DNA of 64,000 nucleotides. Source: Microvirgula aerodenitrificans DSM 15089. GTDB lineage: Bacteria; Pseudomonadota; Gammaproteobacteria; Burkholderiales; Aquaspirillaceae. The stretch is from positions 62,001-126,000 of the forward strand of contig NZ_JHVK01000002.1 in assembly GCF_000620105.1 (NCBI RefSeq), given 5' to 3'. The translations under genes were made by a program, and so were the position numbers. The notes under the pieces are model-generated. The model ran no database searches. It worked only from the letters and a program-made list of their open reading frames with translations, and was not told where the DNA came from. The first letter of the stretch is position 1; every line of letters starts with the position of its first letter. Of the stretch, positions 17,059 to 26,800 are shown piece after piece.

Positions 17059-19293
17059 ATGTTAGATGTCTCGCAGGCCATGCGACGCTGTTGTCTCGCC
17101 GTCCTGTCGACTCTGTCCACCCCGGTTTTCGCCGACGATTTGTCCACTGCCCCCCTGACCACATGGATCTCGCTGTCCGCCGTTCTCGCCCTGCTGCTGG
17201 CCGCCACGCTGCTGTACCTGCGCCACCAGGGGCAGCGGCTGGGCGATTTGCAGACCAACCATGACGCGCTGATCGAGCAATCGCTGGCCGGCATCTACAT
17301 CGTGCAGAACGAAATTGTCGTCTACTGCAACCCGCGCGCGGCCGACATGCTCGGCTATACCCAGGACGAAATGACCGGCCTGCCGACTTCCGCGCTGCTG
17401 GACGCGGAAGAGCGCGAACGGGTCCGCCTCCAGCTGCAGCGCCGCCGGCGGGACCAGATCATCGACATGCGCTTTCAGCTCCGCCTGCGTCATCGCAATG
17501 GCCGCCGCATCGACACCGAGGTCCACAGCCGGCTCGCACCATACCGCGGCGCCGACGCCACCATCGGCATCATGATCGACGTCAGCGACCGGACCGAGGC
17601 CGAGCACAAGCAGCGCCTGTCCGACATCGTGTTCGACAACGCCGCCGAAGGCATCCTGCTGACCGATGGCGATGCACGCATCATCGCCGTCAACCGCGCA
17701 TTCACCCGCATTACCGGCTACGAGGCCGACGAGGTGGTCAACCGCCGTTCGCGCCTGTTCCGCGTCGACCACATGGGCCGGGCGATCAACCGCCAGATGC
17801 TGCAGTCCCTGGATGAGCAGGGCTGCTGGCAGGGCGAGTTCCTCGATCGCCATCGCAATGGCCGCCTGTATCCGGTCCGGCTGTCGATCAGCGCCGTGCA
17901 TGACCCGGAAGGCGAGCTGATCAACAACGTCTGCGTATTCAACGACATCAGCCAGCACAAGGACGCCGAGGACCGGCTGGTCTTCCTCGCCACCCACGAC
18001 CCGCTGACCCGGCTGACCAACCGCGCCGAATTTCTCACCCGGCTGCAGACCACCTGCGAAGGGACATCGGCCACGGCATTCGCCCTGCTGTTCATCGATC
18101 TCGACCGCTTCAAGCTGGTCAACGACGGCTTCGGCCACAGCGGCGGCGACGACCTGCTGCGCGTGATCGCCGCCCGGCTCAACTATGCGGTCGGCAAGGA
18201 TGCACTGCTGAGCCGGGTCGGCGGCGACGAATTCACCGTGCTGACCAATACCGGCGATCGCGCGAAGCTGGCGCTGCAGGTCGAGCACCTGCTGGACGAA
18301 CTGGCCCAGCCCAGCGTGCTCGACGGCAAGGAACTGACCGTCACCGGCTCGATCGGCATCGCCGTCTACCCCGAGGATGGCCACAACGCCCAGACGCTGC
18401 TCCGCCATGCGGAAGTGGCGATGTACCGTGCCAAGACCGCCGGCAAGAATACCTATGCGTTCTTCAATGCCAGCATGGTCAGCCAGGCCAGCGAGCGGCT
18501 GACCATGGAAAATGCGCTGCGCAACGCCATCACCCGCCAGCAGCTCGAACTCCACTACCAGCCGCAGGTCGATCCGGACTCCGGGCTGATCGTCGCGGTC
18601 GAGGCGCTGGCGCGCTGGCACCACCCGGAATGGGGCATGATCCCGCCGTCGCGCTTTATCCCGCTGGCGGAAGAAACCGGTCTGGTGCTGGTGCTCGGCC
18701 ACTGGGTGATCCGTGCCGCCTGCGAACAGATCGCCCGCTGGGACGCCGCCGGCATTCGCGTGCCCCGGGTGGCGGTCAACCTGTCCGCACGCCAGTTTGC
18801 CGACTCCTCGCTGTGCCAGGTCCTGACCGACGCGCTGACCAGTGCCGGCATCGCCCCGCAGCGGATCGAGCTGGAGGTGACCGAAAGCGCGCTGATCGAA
18901 CAGCCCGACGCGGCGGTCGCCCTGCTGAACGAATTGAAAGCACTGGGCGTGCATCTGGCACTGGACGACTTCGGTACCGGCTACTCCAGCCTGTCGCAGC
19001 TGAAGAACCTGCCGCTCGACGCGCTGAAAATCGACCGGACCTTTATCGACGGCGTGCCGAACGACCCGAACGATGTCGCCATTACCGAGGCCATTGTCGC
19101 CATGGCCCGGAAGCTGGCGCTGACCGTCGTGGCCGAGGGGGCGGAAACCATCGAACAGCGCGATTTCCTCGCCGCCTGTGGCTGCGACCTGATCCAGGGT
19201 TTCTACTACAGCCGGCCGCTGCCGCCGGAAGCGCTCGCCGCCTATATCCGCAGCGGCACCTCGCGGCACAGTGCCACCCGGATGGATCTCTGA
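17059..19293 (+). CDS. PAS-PAS-GGDEF-EAL cyclic-di-GMP signalling protein
   Basis: This 744-residue inner-membrane signalling protein has an N-terminal exported segment (cleavage or anchor near PVFADD, residue 28) and a hydrophobic helix at about residues 35-57. Two PAS sensor domains follow (about 70-185 and 190-310), then GGDEF and EAL domains. GGDEF itself is intact at residues 388-392. The inhibitory I-site arginine expected five residues earlier is absent (VGKD). The EAL domain starts near 490, with EAL at 515-517 and the catalytic stretches ELEVTES, LDDFGTGYSSL, KIDRTFI and AEGAET all present. It therefore could both make and degrade c-di-GMP. GGAGGAAAG precedes the ATG. It is monocistronic as far as can be seen. 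Confidence 0.94.
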   Translation: MLDVSQAMRRCCLAVLSTLSTPVFADDLSTAPLTTWISLSAVLALLLAATLLYLRHQGQRLGDLQTNHDALIEQSLAGIYIVQNEIVVYCNPRAADMLGYTQDEMTGLPTSALLDAEERERVRLQLQRRRRDQIIDMRFQLRLRHRNGRRIDTEVHSRLAPYRGADATIGIMIDVSDRTEAEHKQRLSDIVFDNAAEGILLTDGDARIIAVNRAFTRITGYEADEVVNRRSRLFRVDHMGRAINRQMLQSLDEQGCWQGEFLDRHRNGRLYPVRLSISAVHDPEGELINNVCVFNDISQHKDAEDRLVFLATHDPLTRLTNRAEFLTRLQTTCEGTSATAFALLFIDLDRFKLVNDGFGHSGGDDLLRVIAARLNYAVGKDALLSRVGGDEFTVLTNTGDRAKLALQVEHLLDELAQPSVLDGKELTVTGSIGIAVYPEDGHNAQTLLRHAEVAMYRAKTAGKNTYAFFNASMVSQASERLTMENALRNAITRQQLELHYQPQVDPDSGLIVAVEALARWHHPEWGMIPPSRFIPLAEETGLVLVLGHWVIRAACEQIARWDAAGIRVPRVAVNLSARQFADSSLCQVLTDALTSAGIAPQRIELEVTESALIEQPDAAVALLNELKALGVHLALDDFGTGYSSLSQLKNLPLDALKIDRTFIDGVPNDPNDVAITEAIVAMARKLALTVVAEGAETIEQRDFLAACGCDLIQGFYYSRPLPPEALAAYIRSGTSRHSATRMDL

Positions 19294-19334
19294 GCAACGG
19301 CCAGCCGCAGCACGTACAATGCCGGCTTTACCGC

Positions 19335-19357
19335 CCGGCGGGGCCCCGCCCCGCCGG
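19335..19357. other. GC-rich hairpin in the rlmB 5' region
   Basis: Perfect 9-bp stem CCGGCGGGG (19335-19343) / CCCCGCCGG (19349-19357) with a 5-base loop and no T tract. It lies between the TACAAT box at 19315-19320 and the rlmB start, so it would be in the rlmB 5' UTR and may influence translation or stability. Confidence 0.4.
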
Positions 19358-19380
19358 CCATCACGCAGGATCGTCCGCCC

Positions 19381-20127
19381 ATGTCGCAGAAAAAACTCAT
19401 TCACGGCTTCCACGCCGTCAACGCCCGGCTGTTCCAGTCGCCGAAAAGCCTGGTCGAGCTGTTCGTCGCCGCCGGCCGTGACGACCGTCGCATGCAGGAC
19501 GTGCTCGACAAGGCCGCCAGCGAGAACGTGCGCGTGATCAGCGTCGATACCGCCCGGCTCGACGCCATGACCGGCCGCGCGCGCCACCAGGGCGTGGCAG
19601 CGGTCATCGACGTCAGCCACCGCATCGTCAATGTCGACGACGTGCTCGACACGCTGAACGAACCGCCGCTGCTGCTGATCCTCGACGGCGTGACCGACCC
19701 GCACAATCTCGGCGCCTGCCTGCGCGTGGCCGATGCGATGGGCGTCCACGCCGTCATCTCGCCGAAAGACCGCTCCGCCGGCCTGAACGCCACCGTCAGC
19801 AAGGTGGCATGTGGCGCGGCCGAGGTCGTGCCGTACGTGCAGGTGACCAATCTGGCCCGCTGCCTGCGCGACATCAAGGACCGCGGCATCTGGATCGCCG
19901 GCACCGACATGGACGCCAGCACCGACCTCTACCACTGCGATGCCGCCGGTCCGCTGGCCTGGGTCATGGGCTCGGAAGGTGAAGGCATGCGCCGCCTGAC
20001 GCGCGAACATTGCGATCTGCTGGTCAGCATCCCGATGTTCGGCACGGTGGAAAGCCTGAACGTGTCGGTCGCCACCGGCATGGTACTCAGCGAATCGCGC
20101 CGGCAGCGCGTACTGGCCGCCGGCTGA
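19381..20127 (+). CDS. rlmB: 23S rRNA Gm2251 2'-O-methyltransferase
   Basis: RlmB, a SPOUT-class enzyme, methylates the 2'-OH of G2251 in the 23S rRNA P-loop. The 248-residue length fits. The N-terminal ~75 residues are the L30-like substrate-binding domain ([16 protein letters not shown]). The C-terminal knot carries the three SPOUT motifs: [19 protein letters not shown] near 101, [15 protein letters not shown] near 196 and [20 protein letters not shown] near 217. AGGA lies ten bases before the ATG. A -10-like TACAAT at 19315-19320 and a strong hairpin lie in the short upstream gap. Identification is secure; the close homologue TrmH-type enzymes are excluded by the N-terminal domain. Confidence 0.94.
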   Translation: MSQKKLIHGFHAVNARLFQSPKSLVELFVAAGRDDRRMQDVLDKAASENVRVISVDTARLDAMTGRARHQGVAAVIDVSHRIVNVDDVLDTLNEPPLLLILDGVTDPHNLGACLRVADAMGVHAVISPKDRSAGLNATVSKVACGAAEVVPYVQVTNLARCLRDIKDRGIWIAGTDMDASTDLYHCDAAGPLAWVMGSEGEGMRRLTREHCDLLVSIPMFGTVESLNVSVATGMVLSESRRQRVLAAG

Positions 20128-20141
20128 GCCATACTGAAGCC

Positions 20142-20507
20142 ATGAAACGCCTTCTCGATCCCGTCATGCTGCTGGCCGCCATCGTGTGGCTGGCGGCGCT
20201 GGCCATCGCGCCCGACGCGTTTGCCGGCATGCAGCCGATGCCCCGCGCATCGGTGTCGACGCAGATCGGGCACCCCCAGGCCGCCGGCCGCTGCCACAGC
20301 CCGTCGGCCATGGCGGCGGACGACACCACGCCGTCATCCTGCGCGACCCATGCCGGTGGCGGCACCCACGCCTGCTGCCCGCAGGCGGTACCGATGGCGG
20401 GCGGCATGGCCGTCTCGCTGCCCTTCACCCCGCAGCGGCGCACGGCCCCGACCCCGCCGCTGCGCTCGCGCGCGCTGCCGCCGCCGGACGAACCGCCCCG
20501 CGCCTGA
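20142..20507 (+). CDS. Small exported His/Met/Cys-containing protein of a copper unit
   Basis: The 121-residue product has a signal peptide (MKRLLDPVMLLAAIVWLAALAIAPDAFA). Its mature region is rich in potential metal ligands (GMQPMP, CHSPSAM, SSCATHAGGGTHACC). The C-terminus reads RALPPPDEPPRA, a proline-rich tail like those of small periplasmic DUF2946-type proteins found with copper-resistance genes. It begins 14 bases after rlmB and ends 63 bases before a copper-type multicopper oxidase, so a shared role in copper handling is likely (inference). The ligand-rich composition is visible; the family assignment is tentative. Confidence 0.65.
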   Translation: MKRLLDPVMLLAAIVWLAALAIAPDAFAGMQPMPRASVSTQIGHPQAAGRCHSPSAMAADDTTPSSCATHAGGGTHACCPQAVPMAGGMAVSLPFTPQRRTAPTPPLRSRALPPPDEPPRA

Positions 20508-20570
20508 TCTTTCCTGCCTGCCACTGCCTGCCGTCCTGACGGCAGGGATTCGACTCTGAAAGGAATGATC

Positions 20571-22094
20571 ATGCAAAGACGCACTCTCCTCGCCGCCCTG
20601 GCGAGCGCCCCGCTGTGGCCGCTGGCCGCCCGCGCCAATCCGCACGCCGGTCACGGCATGCCGATGCACGACAGCATGCCGATGAACGGCATGACCGCCA
20701 TGCATGCCCCCTCGTCGTCGCCGGACGCCCTGCCGCCGGCGGGGCAGCCACTGGCTACCCTGCCCCGGCTGGCCAACCGCAGCACCGAGGCCGGCACGTT
20801 CAGCGGCGTCATCGATATCGCGGAAACCCGGCATGCACTGCTGCCGGGTGCGCCGACCCGGCTGTGGAGCTACAACGCCGGGCCGCTTGGCCCGCTGATC
20901 GAGCTGAATGCCGGCGACCGGGTCGCCATCACGCTGAACAACCGCCTGCCCGAAGAAACGACCGTGCACTGGCACGGTCTGCCGGTCGATCCGCGCGTCG
21001 ATGGCCATCCGCGCGATGCCATTGCACCGGGCGGCTCGTTCCGTGCCGGATTCACCCTCCCCGACGACCTGTCCGGCACCTTCTGGTATCACCCGCATCC
21101 GCATGGCCTGACTGCGCGCCAGGTAGCGATGAGCCTGGCCGGTCCCGTCATCATCCGCCATCGCAACGATCCGTTCGCCGGCCTGCCGGAGTCGCTGCTG
21201 GTCATCAGTGACCAGCGCTTCGATCGCGACAACCAGGTGGCCGCGCACACGCCGGCCGACTGGATGGACGGCCGCGAAGGCGAAGTGGTGCTGGTCAACG
21301 GCCAGTACCGGCCGCGACTCGATGTCGCGCCGAACGAAACCCGCCGCCTGCGCGTGCTCAATGCCTGCGCGGCACGCTATCTGCTGCTGTCGCTGCCCGG
21401 CGCGACCCTGACCCGGGTCGGCACCGATGGCGGCGCGCTGGCCCGGCCGGAAACCGGTCTGTCGCAGTTGCTGCTGACCCCGGGCGAACGCACCGAACTG
21501 CTGGTGACCTTCCCGGCCCGGGTCGGCCAGTCGCTGCAACTGGTTTCGCTGCCGTATGCGCGCGGCAAGATGATGCAGCCGGAGCAGACCGCGGCACTGC
21601 CGCTGATGACCGTCGCCGTCGCCGACCGTGCACCGGCAGCGGCCTTCAGCCTGCCGGCGCAGCTGGCGACGATCGTGCCACTGGGCCGGCCGGACATCCG
21701 CCGCCGCGTGGTGCTGTCGGAGCGGCCGATGGACCACCGCATGGCCGGTGGCGGCATGATGGCCATGATGAAAAACATGTTCCTGATCGACGGCAGAACC
21801 TACGACATGAACCGTGTCGACCTGAGCGGCAAGGTCGGGCAGATCGAGGAATGGGAAGTGGTCAATGACAGCCATATGGATCATCCGTTCCATCTGCATG
21901 GCGGCCAGTTCCAGCTGATCGCCCGCAACGGCAAGCCACAGCCGCCGAGCTGGCGCGATACGGTCAATCTGGCACCGCGCGCCAGCCTGACCCTGCGCGT
22001 GCGCTTCGACACCCCGGGCGAGCGCCTGTACCACTGCCATATCCTCGAACATGAGGATCTCGGCATGATGGGCACACTGGCCGTGCACGCGTAA
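20571..22094 (+). CDS. Multicopper oxidase, CueO/CopA-like
   Basis: The 507-residue periplasmic oxidase has a twin-arginine leader (MQRRTLLAALASAPLWPLAARA). It is followed by a Met/His-rich stretch (HAGHGMPMHDSMPMNGMTAMHA) like those that bind surplus copper. All four copper-ligand clusters are present: HWHGL near residue 134, WYHPHPHG near 174, HPFHLHG near 440 and HCHILEHEDLGMM near 490. It probably oxidises Cu(I) to Cu(II) in the periplasm with oxygen as acceptor, or acts as a laccase. The ATG at 20571 has GGA seven bases upstream, better than the overlapping ATG at 20565. The preceding small protein is probably co-transcribed. No copper regulator is nearby. Confidence 0.93.
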   Translation: MQRRTLLAALASAPLWPLAARANPHAGHGMPMHDSMPMNGMTAMHAPSSSPDALPPAGQPLATLPRLANRSTEAGTFSGVIDIAETRHALLPGAPTRLWSYNAGPLGPLIELNAGDRVAITLNNRLPEETTVHWHGLPVDPRVDGHPRDAIAPGGSFRAGFTLPDDLSGTFWYHPHPHGLTARQVAMSLAGPVIIRHRNDPFAGLPESLLVISDQRFDRDNQVAAHTPADWMDGREGEVVLVNGQYRPRLDVAPNETRRLRVLNACAARYLLLSLPGATLTRVGTDGGALARPETGLSQLLLTPGERTELLVTFPARVGQSLQLVSLPYARGKMMQPEQTAALPLMTVAVADRAPAAAFSLPAQLATIVPLGRPDIRRRVVLSERPMDHRMAGGGMMAMMKNMFLIDGRTYDMNRVDLSGKVGQIEEWEVVNDSHMDHPFHLHGGQFQLIARNGKPQPPSWRDTVNLAPRASLTLRVRFDTPGERLYHCHILEHEDLGMMGTLAVHA

Positions 22095-22139
22095 ACCGGA
22101 AACGGCTGAACTTCCCCGCGCGGGAGTCGATAAACTACC

Positions 22140-22169
22140 GGGAAGGCCGCCTGCGCGGCGGCCTCTCCC
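22140..22169 (+). terminator. Hairpin after the multicopper oxidase gene
   Basis: GGG...CCC closes around the perfect 8-bp stem AGGCCGCC (22144-22151) / GGCGGCCT (22157-22164), loop TGCGC. It lies about 50 bases after the stop. There is no T run, so termination is plausible but not certain. Confidence 0.45.
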
Positions 22170-22216
22170 GATACCCGTCGTCCGCCCCGGGGTTAGCCGC
22201 GGACCGCCCGGACCAG

Positions 22217-22222
22217 TACAAT
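22217..22222 (+). promoter_or_regulatory. -10 box TACAAT upstream of fliK-like gene
   Basis: TACAAT followed by CCCGGC, 27 bases before the start at 22250. A weak TTAGCC lies 18 bases upstream as -35. It would drive the fliK-like / fhlB pair. Confidence 0.35.
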
Positions 22223-22249
22223 CCCGGCACCTGACTCTGACCGCCCGCC

Positions 22250-23416
22250 ATGCTACCGATCCAGCCCACCCTGACCATCCGGGACTTGTCCCCGGGCCAG
22301 CTCGGCCAAGTCCTTCGCGACGTCCGGCCGATCCTGGAGGTCAATCCGACGCCGGCCCGCCTGCCCGACCTGAAGCCGGGCGAGCAGGTATCGGCACGCG
22401 TGGTGGACAACCTCGCCGGCAACCGTTTCCTGGTGCTGGTCAAAAACCAGTTACTGACCCTGAACCTCGGCCGCGGCCAGATGCTGGCGGCCGAACCGGG
22501 CGCCACGCTGAAACTGACCGTGGCGCAGGTCACGCCGCGGCTGTCATTCCGGCTGGAAAGCGAACCGGTCCAGGAGCAGAGCGACCGCCAGCTGTCGCGG
22601 GTGACCCTGTCCGGCGCCTCGCGCTATCTGGGTGCCCTGCTGACCCAGGCCAGTCGTGGCGCCGAGCCGGTGGTGCGCGAACCGCTGTTGCCGCAACCGG
22701 GCCAGCGCCCGGCGGCCGGCGGCGCCAATGCCGCGCCAACGCCGGCAGCCTCGCAACTGGGGCCGATCATGCTGGCCAACGGCCAGGTCAACACCCGGGC
22801 ACTGGCCGGCGCGCTGCAGCAGATGCTGTCCGGCAGCGGCACCTTCTACGAGGCGCATCTGGCCGAGTGGGTGCAGGGCAAGCGCACGCTGGAGCAGGTC
22901 CGGGCCGAGCCGCAGGCGAAGCTGGAACTGCCAAAGGCCACACTGGCACTGCTGCACCAGCAACGCACAGACGACGATCCGGCCCAGGCCACCGGCAAGG
23001 CCGGCGATGAGGTCGACAGCGCCCGCCACCAGAACGCCAATGCCGCACTCGGGCAGCTGGTCGCACGCCAGCTCGACACACTGGAACACCGCCAGGTGCT
23101 GATGCAGGGCGCGGCTTGGCCGGAGCAGCCGTTCGAGTGGCTGATCGAGGAAGACAAGACCGCGCCGGACCGCGAAGCCGACGGCCGCGAGGAGGCCCCG
23201 CGCCGCTGGGTCAGCCGGCTGGCACTGAACCTGCCGTCACTCGGCGCCATCGAGGCACGCATCACGCTGGACGGTCAGGGTGTACAGATCCGCATGGATG
23301 CGCTCGACCCGCGCACGGCAGCCCGCATCGCCGCCGAGCGCGACCGCCTCCAGCATCAATTGAGCGAAACCGGACTTACCCTGCTGCAGTACTCCGTGAA
23401 CCGGGAGGCAACATGA
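22250..23416 (+). CDS. FliK-like flagellar hook-length control protein
   Basis: The 388-residue product has a proline/alanine/glutamine-rich, low-complexity middle (residues ~140-270) and a conserved C-terminal globular region. That region (WVSRLALNLPSLGAIEARITLDGQGVQIRMDA, about residues 322-353) is the type III secretion substrate-switch fold of the FliK C-terminal domain. Such proteins gauge hook length and tell FlhB to switch export specificity. The following gene, overlapping by ATGA, is an FlhB C-terminal homologue, which supports the call. No other flagellar gene is in the window. It could be a second, unlinked FliK paralogue of unknown specific role. Confidence 0.8.
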   Translation: MLPIQPTLTIRDLSPGQLGQVLRDVRPILEVNPTPARLPDLKPGEQVSARVVDNLAGNRFLVLVKNQLLTLNLGRGQMLAAEPGATLKLTVAQVTPRLSFRLESEPVQEQSDRQLSRVTLSGASRYLGALLTQASRGAEPVVREPLLPQPGQRPAAGGANAAPTPAASQLGPIMLANGQVNTRALAGALQQMLSGSGTFYEAHLAEWVQGKRTLEQVRAEPQAKLELPKATLALLHQQRTDDDPAQATGKAGDEVDSARHQNANAALGQLVARQLDTLEHRQVLMQGAAWPEQPFEWLIEEDKTAPDREADGREEAPRRWVSRLALNLPSLGAIEARITLDGQGVQIRMDALDPRTAARIAAERDRLQHQLSETGLTLLQYSVNREAT

Positions 23417-23745
23417 GCCGCCGCGACGCCGAACGCCAGAGCGCCGTGGCGCTGGCCTACCGCCAGGGCTCGGTCGCGCCGCGCGTGGTGGCCAAGGGCC
23501 GGGGCGAGATGGCCGCCCGCATCATCGAACGCGCCAGGGCGTCCGATGTCTTCGTCCACGAGTCGCCGCAACTGGTCAATCTGCTGATGCAGGTCGATCT
23601 CGACAGCCAGATCCCGTCCGAGCTGTACCAGGCTGTGGCGGAAGTACTCGCCTTTGTCTACTACCTGGAACGGCAGGCGGCCGGTGCCGACGAAGAAAAC
23701 CCGCCGCAACTCCCCGACTGGATATCTCCGCCGACGACCCCATGA
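23413..23745 (+). CDS. fhlB: FlhB C-terminal-domain homologue (FhlB type)
   Basis: This 110-residue cytoplasmic protein equals the C-terminal domain of the flagellar export switch protein FlhB without its membrane part. The family stretch AVALAYRQGSVAPRVVAKGRG is followed by MAARIIERARASDVFVHESPQLVNLLMQVDLDSQIPSELYQAVAEVLAFVYYLE. The autocleavage motif NPTH is absent, as expected for the FhlB group. FhlB can substitute partly for the FlhB C-terminal domain. Its ATG overlaps the fliK-like stop (ATGA), implying translational coupling. It ends about 85 bases before mfd. Confidence 0.85.
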   Translation: MSRRDAERQSAVALAYRQGSVAPRVVAKGRGEMAARIIERARASDVFVHESPQLVNLLMQVDLDSQIPSELYQAVAEVLAFVYYLERQAAGADEENPPQLPDWISPPTTP

Positions 23746-23784
23746 TGTACTGGTCCGATGCGCGGTCGCGGGCGACCGCATCGG

Positions 23785-23790
23785 TATAAT
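23785..23790 (+). promoter_or_regulatory. Consensus -10 box TATAAT of mfd
   Basis: TATAAT followed by CCCCGC, 41 bases before the mfd ATG. The -35 region (around 23762-23767) is poor, so expression would be modest. Confidence 0.5.
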
Positions 23791-23830
23791 CCCCGCTTCG
23801 TCCGCCCCACCCGGTCCAGAATCGCAGCCC

Positions 23831-26800
23831 ATGTCGTCAGTCCTTCCCGTTCCCGGTCAGAAACACTCCCTTGGTCATCTGCCTCCCGGCGCCGACAGCG
23901 CCCGGCTGGCGGCCATCGCCCGCGATGGCGGGCGCCCGCTGCTGGTCCTGACCGCCGACGCGCACAGCGCACGCCGGCTGGCCGACGAAATGCTGTTCTT
24001 CGCGCCGTCATTGCGGATCGCCTATCTGCCGGACTGGGAAACCCTGCCGTACGACCACTTTTCGCCGCACGCCGACCTGGTGTCGGAGCGGCTGGCGACA
24101 CTGTGGAAGCTGCGCCAGGGCCAGGCCGACGTGGTGGTCGCCTCGGCGGCCACGGCGATGATGCGGCTGTCGCCGTTCGAATACCTGGCCGGACGCACCT
24201 TCTTCCTCAAGGTCGGCGACACGCTCGATGTCGAGCGCCTGCGCGCCGATCTGACGCGGGCCGGCTATACCCATGTGACCCAGGTCTATGCACCGGGCGA
24301 GTTCTCGATTCGCGGCGGGCTGGTCGACCTGTTCCCGACCGGCAGCAATCTGCCGTACCGCATCGACCTGTTCGGCGACGAAATCGAAACCCTGCGGACC
24401 TTCGACGTCGATACCCAGCGCACCGTCTACCCGGTGCAGGATATCCGCCTGCTGCCGGCGCGCGAGTTCCCGACCGACAACGATGGCGTCACCACCTTCC
24501 GCCAGCATTTCCGCGAGACCTTCGAGGGCGATCCGTCGCGCTGCCGGCTGTACAAGGACATCTCGGCCGGCAGCGTGCCGGCCGGCATCGAGTACTACCT
24601 GCCGCTGTTCTTCGACACCACCTCGACGCTGTTCGACTATCTCGGCGACAACGCCGCCATCGCCATGCACGCCGACACGCTGGCGACCGCCGAGGGCTTC
24701 TGGCGCGAGGTACAGAGCCGCTACGACCTGCTGCGCGGCGAAACCGCCCGCCCGTGCCTGCCGCCGGACCAGCTTTATCTGCGCCCCGATGCACTGATGA
24801 GCGCGCTGAAGCCGTATCCGCGGCTGGCCATCGACACCGAAGGCGCGCTGCCGGACGATGTCGCCCTGCTGCCGGACCTGAACGTCGACCGCCGCGCCGA
24901 CGTGCCGGTCGCCCGCCTCAAGCAGTTCGTCGACAGCACCGACACCCGGGTACTGCTGATCGCGGAAAGCCTGGGCCGGCGCGAAACCATTTACCAGTTG
25001 CTGGCCGAATACGGGCTGAAGCCGACCCCGCTGGACAGCCTGGCCGACTTCGTCGACGGCAACGTCCGTTGCGCGCTGCTGGCCGGCACGCTGACGCGCG
25101 GCTTTGTCGACCGCGCGGCCGGTCTGTCCTTCATCACCGAATCCGACCTGTACCAGACCGTGGCACGCACGCCGCGCCAGCAGCGCAAGCGCAGCAACAC
25201 CGACGCCATGCTGCGCGATCTGGCCGAGGTCAAGGTCGGCGATCCGGTCGTGCATGAAACCCACGGCATCGGCCGCTACCTGGGGCTGGAGTCACTCGAT
25301 CTCGGCGAAGGGCTGACCGAGATGATGACCATCGAGTACGCCGACAGCGCCAAGCTGTACGTACCGGTGGCGCAACTGCACATGATCAGCCGTTACGCCG
25401 GCTCGGCCAGTGACAATGTCCAGCTGACCCGGCTCGGCAGCAGCCAGTGGGACAAGGCGCGCAAGCGCGCGGCCGAAAAGGCGCGCGACACCGCGGCCGA
25501 ACTGCTGAATCTGTACGCCCAGCGTGCCGCCCGCGCCGGCCACGCCTTCACCATCAGCCCCAACGACTACGACGCCTTTGCCGCCGGCTTCGGCTTCGAG
25601 GAAACCGCCGACCAGCAGGCCACCATCGAGGCGGTCATCGCCGACATGAGCGCGGAGAAGCCCATGGACCGGCTGGTCTGTGGCGACGTCGGCTTCGGCA
25701 AGACCGAAGTCGCGTTGCGCGCCGCCTTTATCGCCGCCATGGCCGGCCGCCAGGTCTCGGTACTGGTACCGACCACGCTGCTGGCCGAACAGCATGCACA
25801 GAGCTTTGCCGACCGTTTTGCCGACTGGCCGGTCAAGGTCGCCGAACTGTCGCGCTTCCGCTCGGCCAAAGAGCAGAAGGCCACCCTGGCCGGGCTGGCC
25901 GACGGCTCGGTCGACATCGTCATCGGCACCCACCGGCTGGTCCAGCCGGACGTGGTGTTCAAGCGCCTGGGGCTGGTCATCATCGACGAGGAGCACCGCT
26001 TCGGCGTGCGCCAGAAGGAACAGCTGAAACGGCTGCGCGCCAATGTCGACGTACTGACGCTGACCGCAACGCCGATTCCGCGCACCCTGGCCATGTCGCT
26101 GGAGGGGCTGCGTGACTTCTCGGTCATTGCCACGGCGCCAAGCCGCCGGCTGTCGGTCAAGACCTTCGTCAGCCCGCTGTCCAATGGCGTGATCCGCGAA
26201 GCCGTGCTGCGCGAACTCAAGCGTGGCGGCCAGGTGTTCTTCCTCTACAACGAGGTCGAAACCATCGAGAACATGCGCGAGAAGCTGGTCGAGCTGCTGC
26301 CCGAGGCCCGGGTCGGCGTCGCCCACGGCCAGCTGCGCGAGCGCGAGCTGGAACAGGTGATGCGCGACTTCAACCAGCAGCGCTTCAACGTGCTGCTGTG
26401 CTCGACCATTATCGAAACCGGCATCGACATCCCGAATGCCAACACCATCCTGATCCACCGCGCCGACAAGTTCGGTCTGGCGCAGCTGCACCAGCTGCGC
26501 GGCCGGGTCGGCCGCTCCTACCACCAGGCGTATGCCTACCTGCTGACACCGGAGAACATCAGCCGCGATGCGCAGAAGCGGCTGGAGGCGATCCAGGCGA
26601 TGGAAGACCTCGGCAGCGGCTTCTACCTGGCCATGCACGATCTGGAAATCCGCGGCGCCGGCGAAGTGCTCGGCGAAGGCCAGTCCGGCGAAATGCAGGA
26701 AGTCGGCTTTGGCCTGTACACCGAAATGCTGAAGGCGGCGGTCAAGGCGCTGAAGAAGGGCCAGGAGCCCGATCTCGACCAGCCGCTGGGCGTAACCACC

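Noticed and set aside
17062-20010. A very long open frame (982 codons) on the minus strand opposite the GGDEF-EAL and rlmB genes
   Set aside because: It mirrors two well-supported genes with full motifs on the other strand and has the repetitive Val/Gly/Asp/Gln composition of a GC-rich antisense shadow. No motif is visible.
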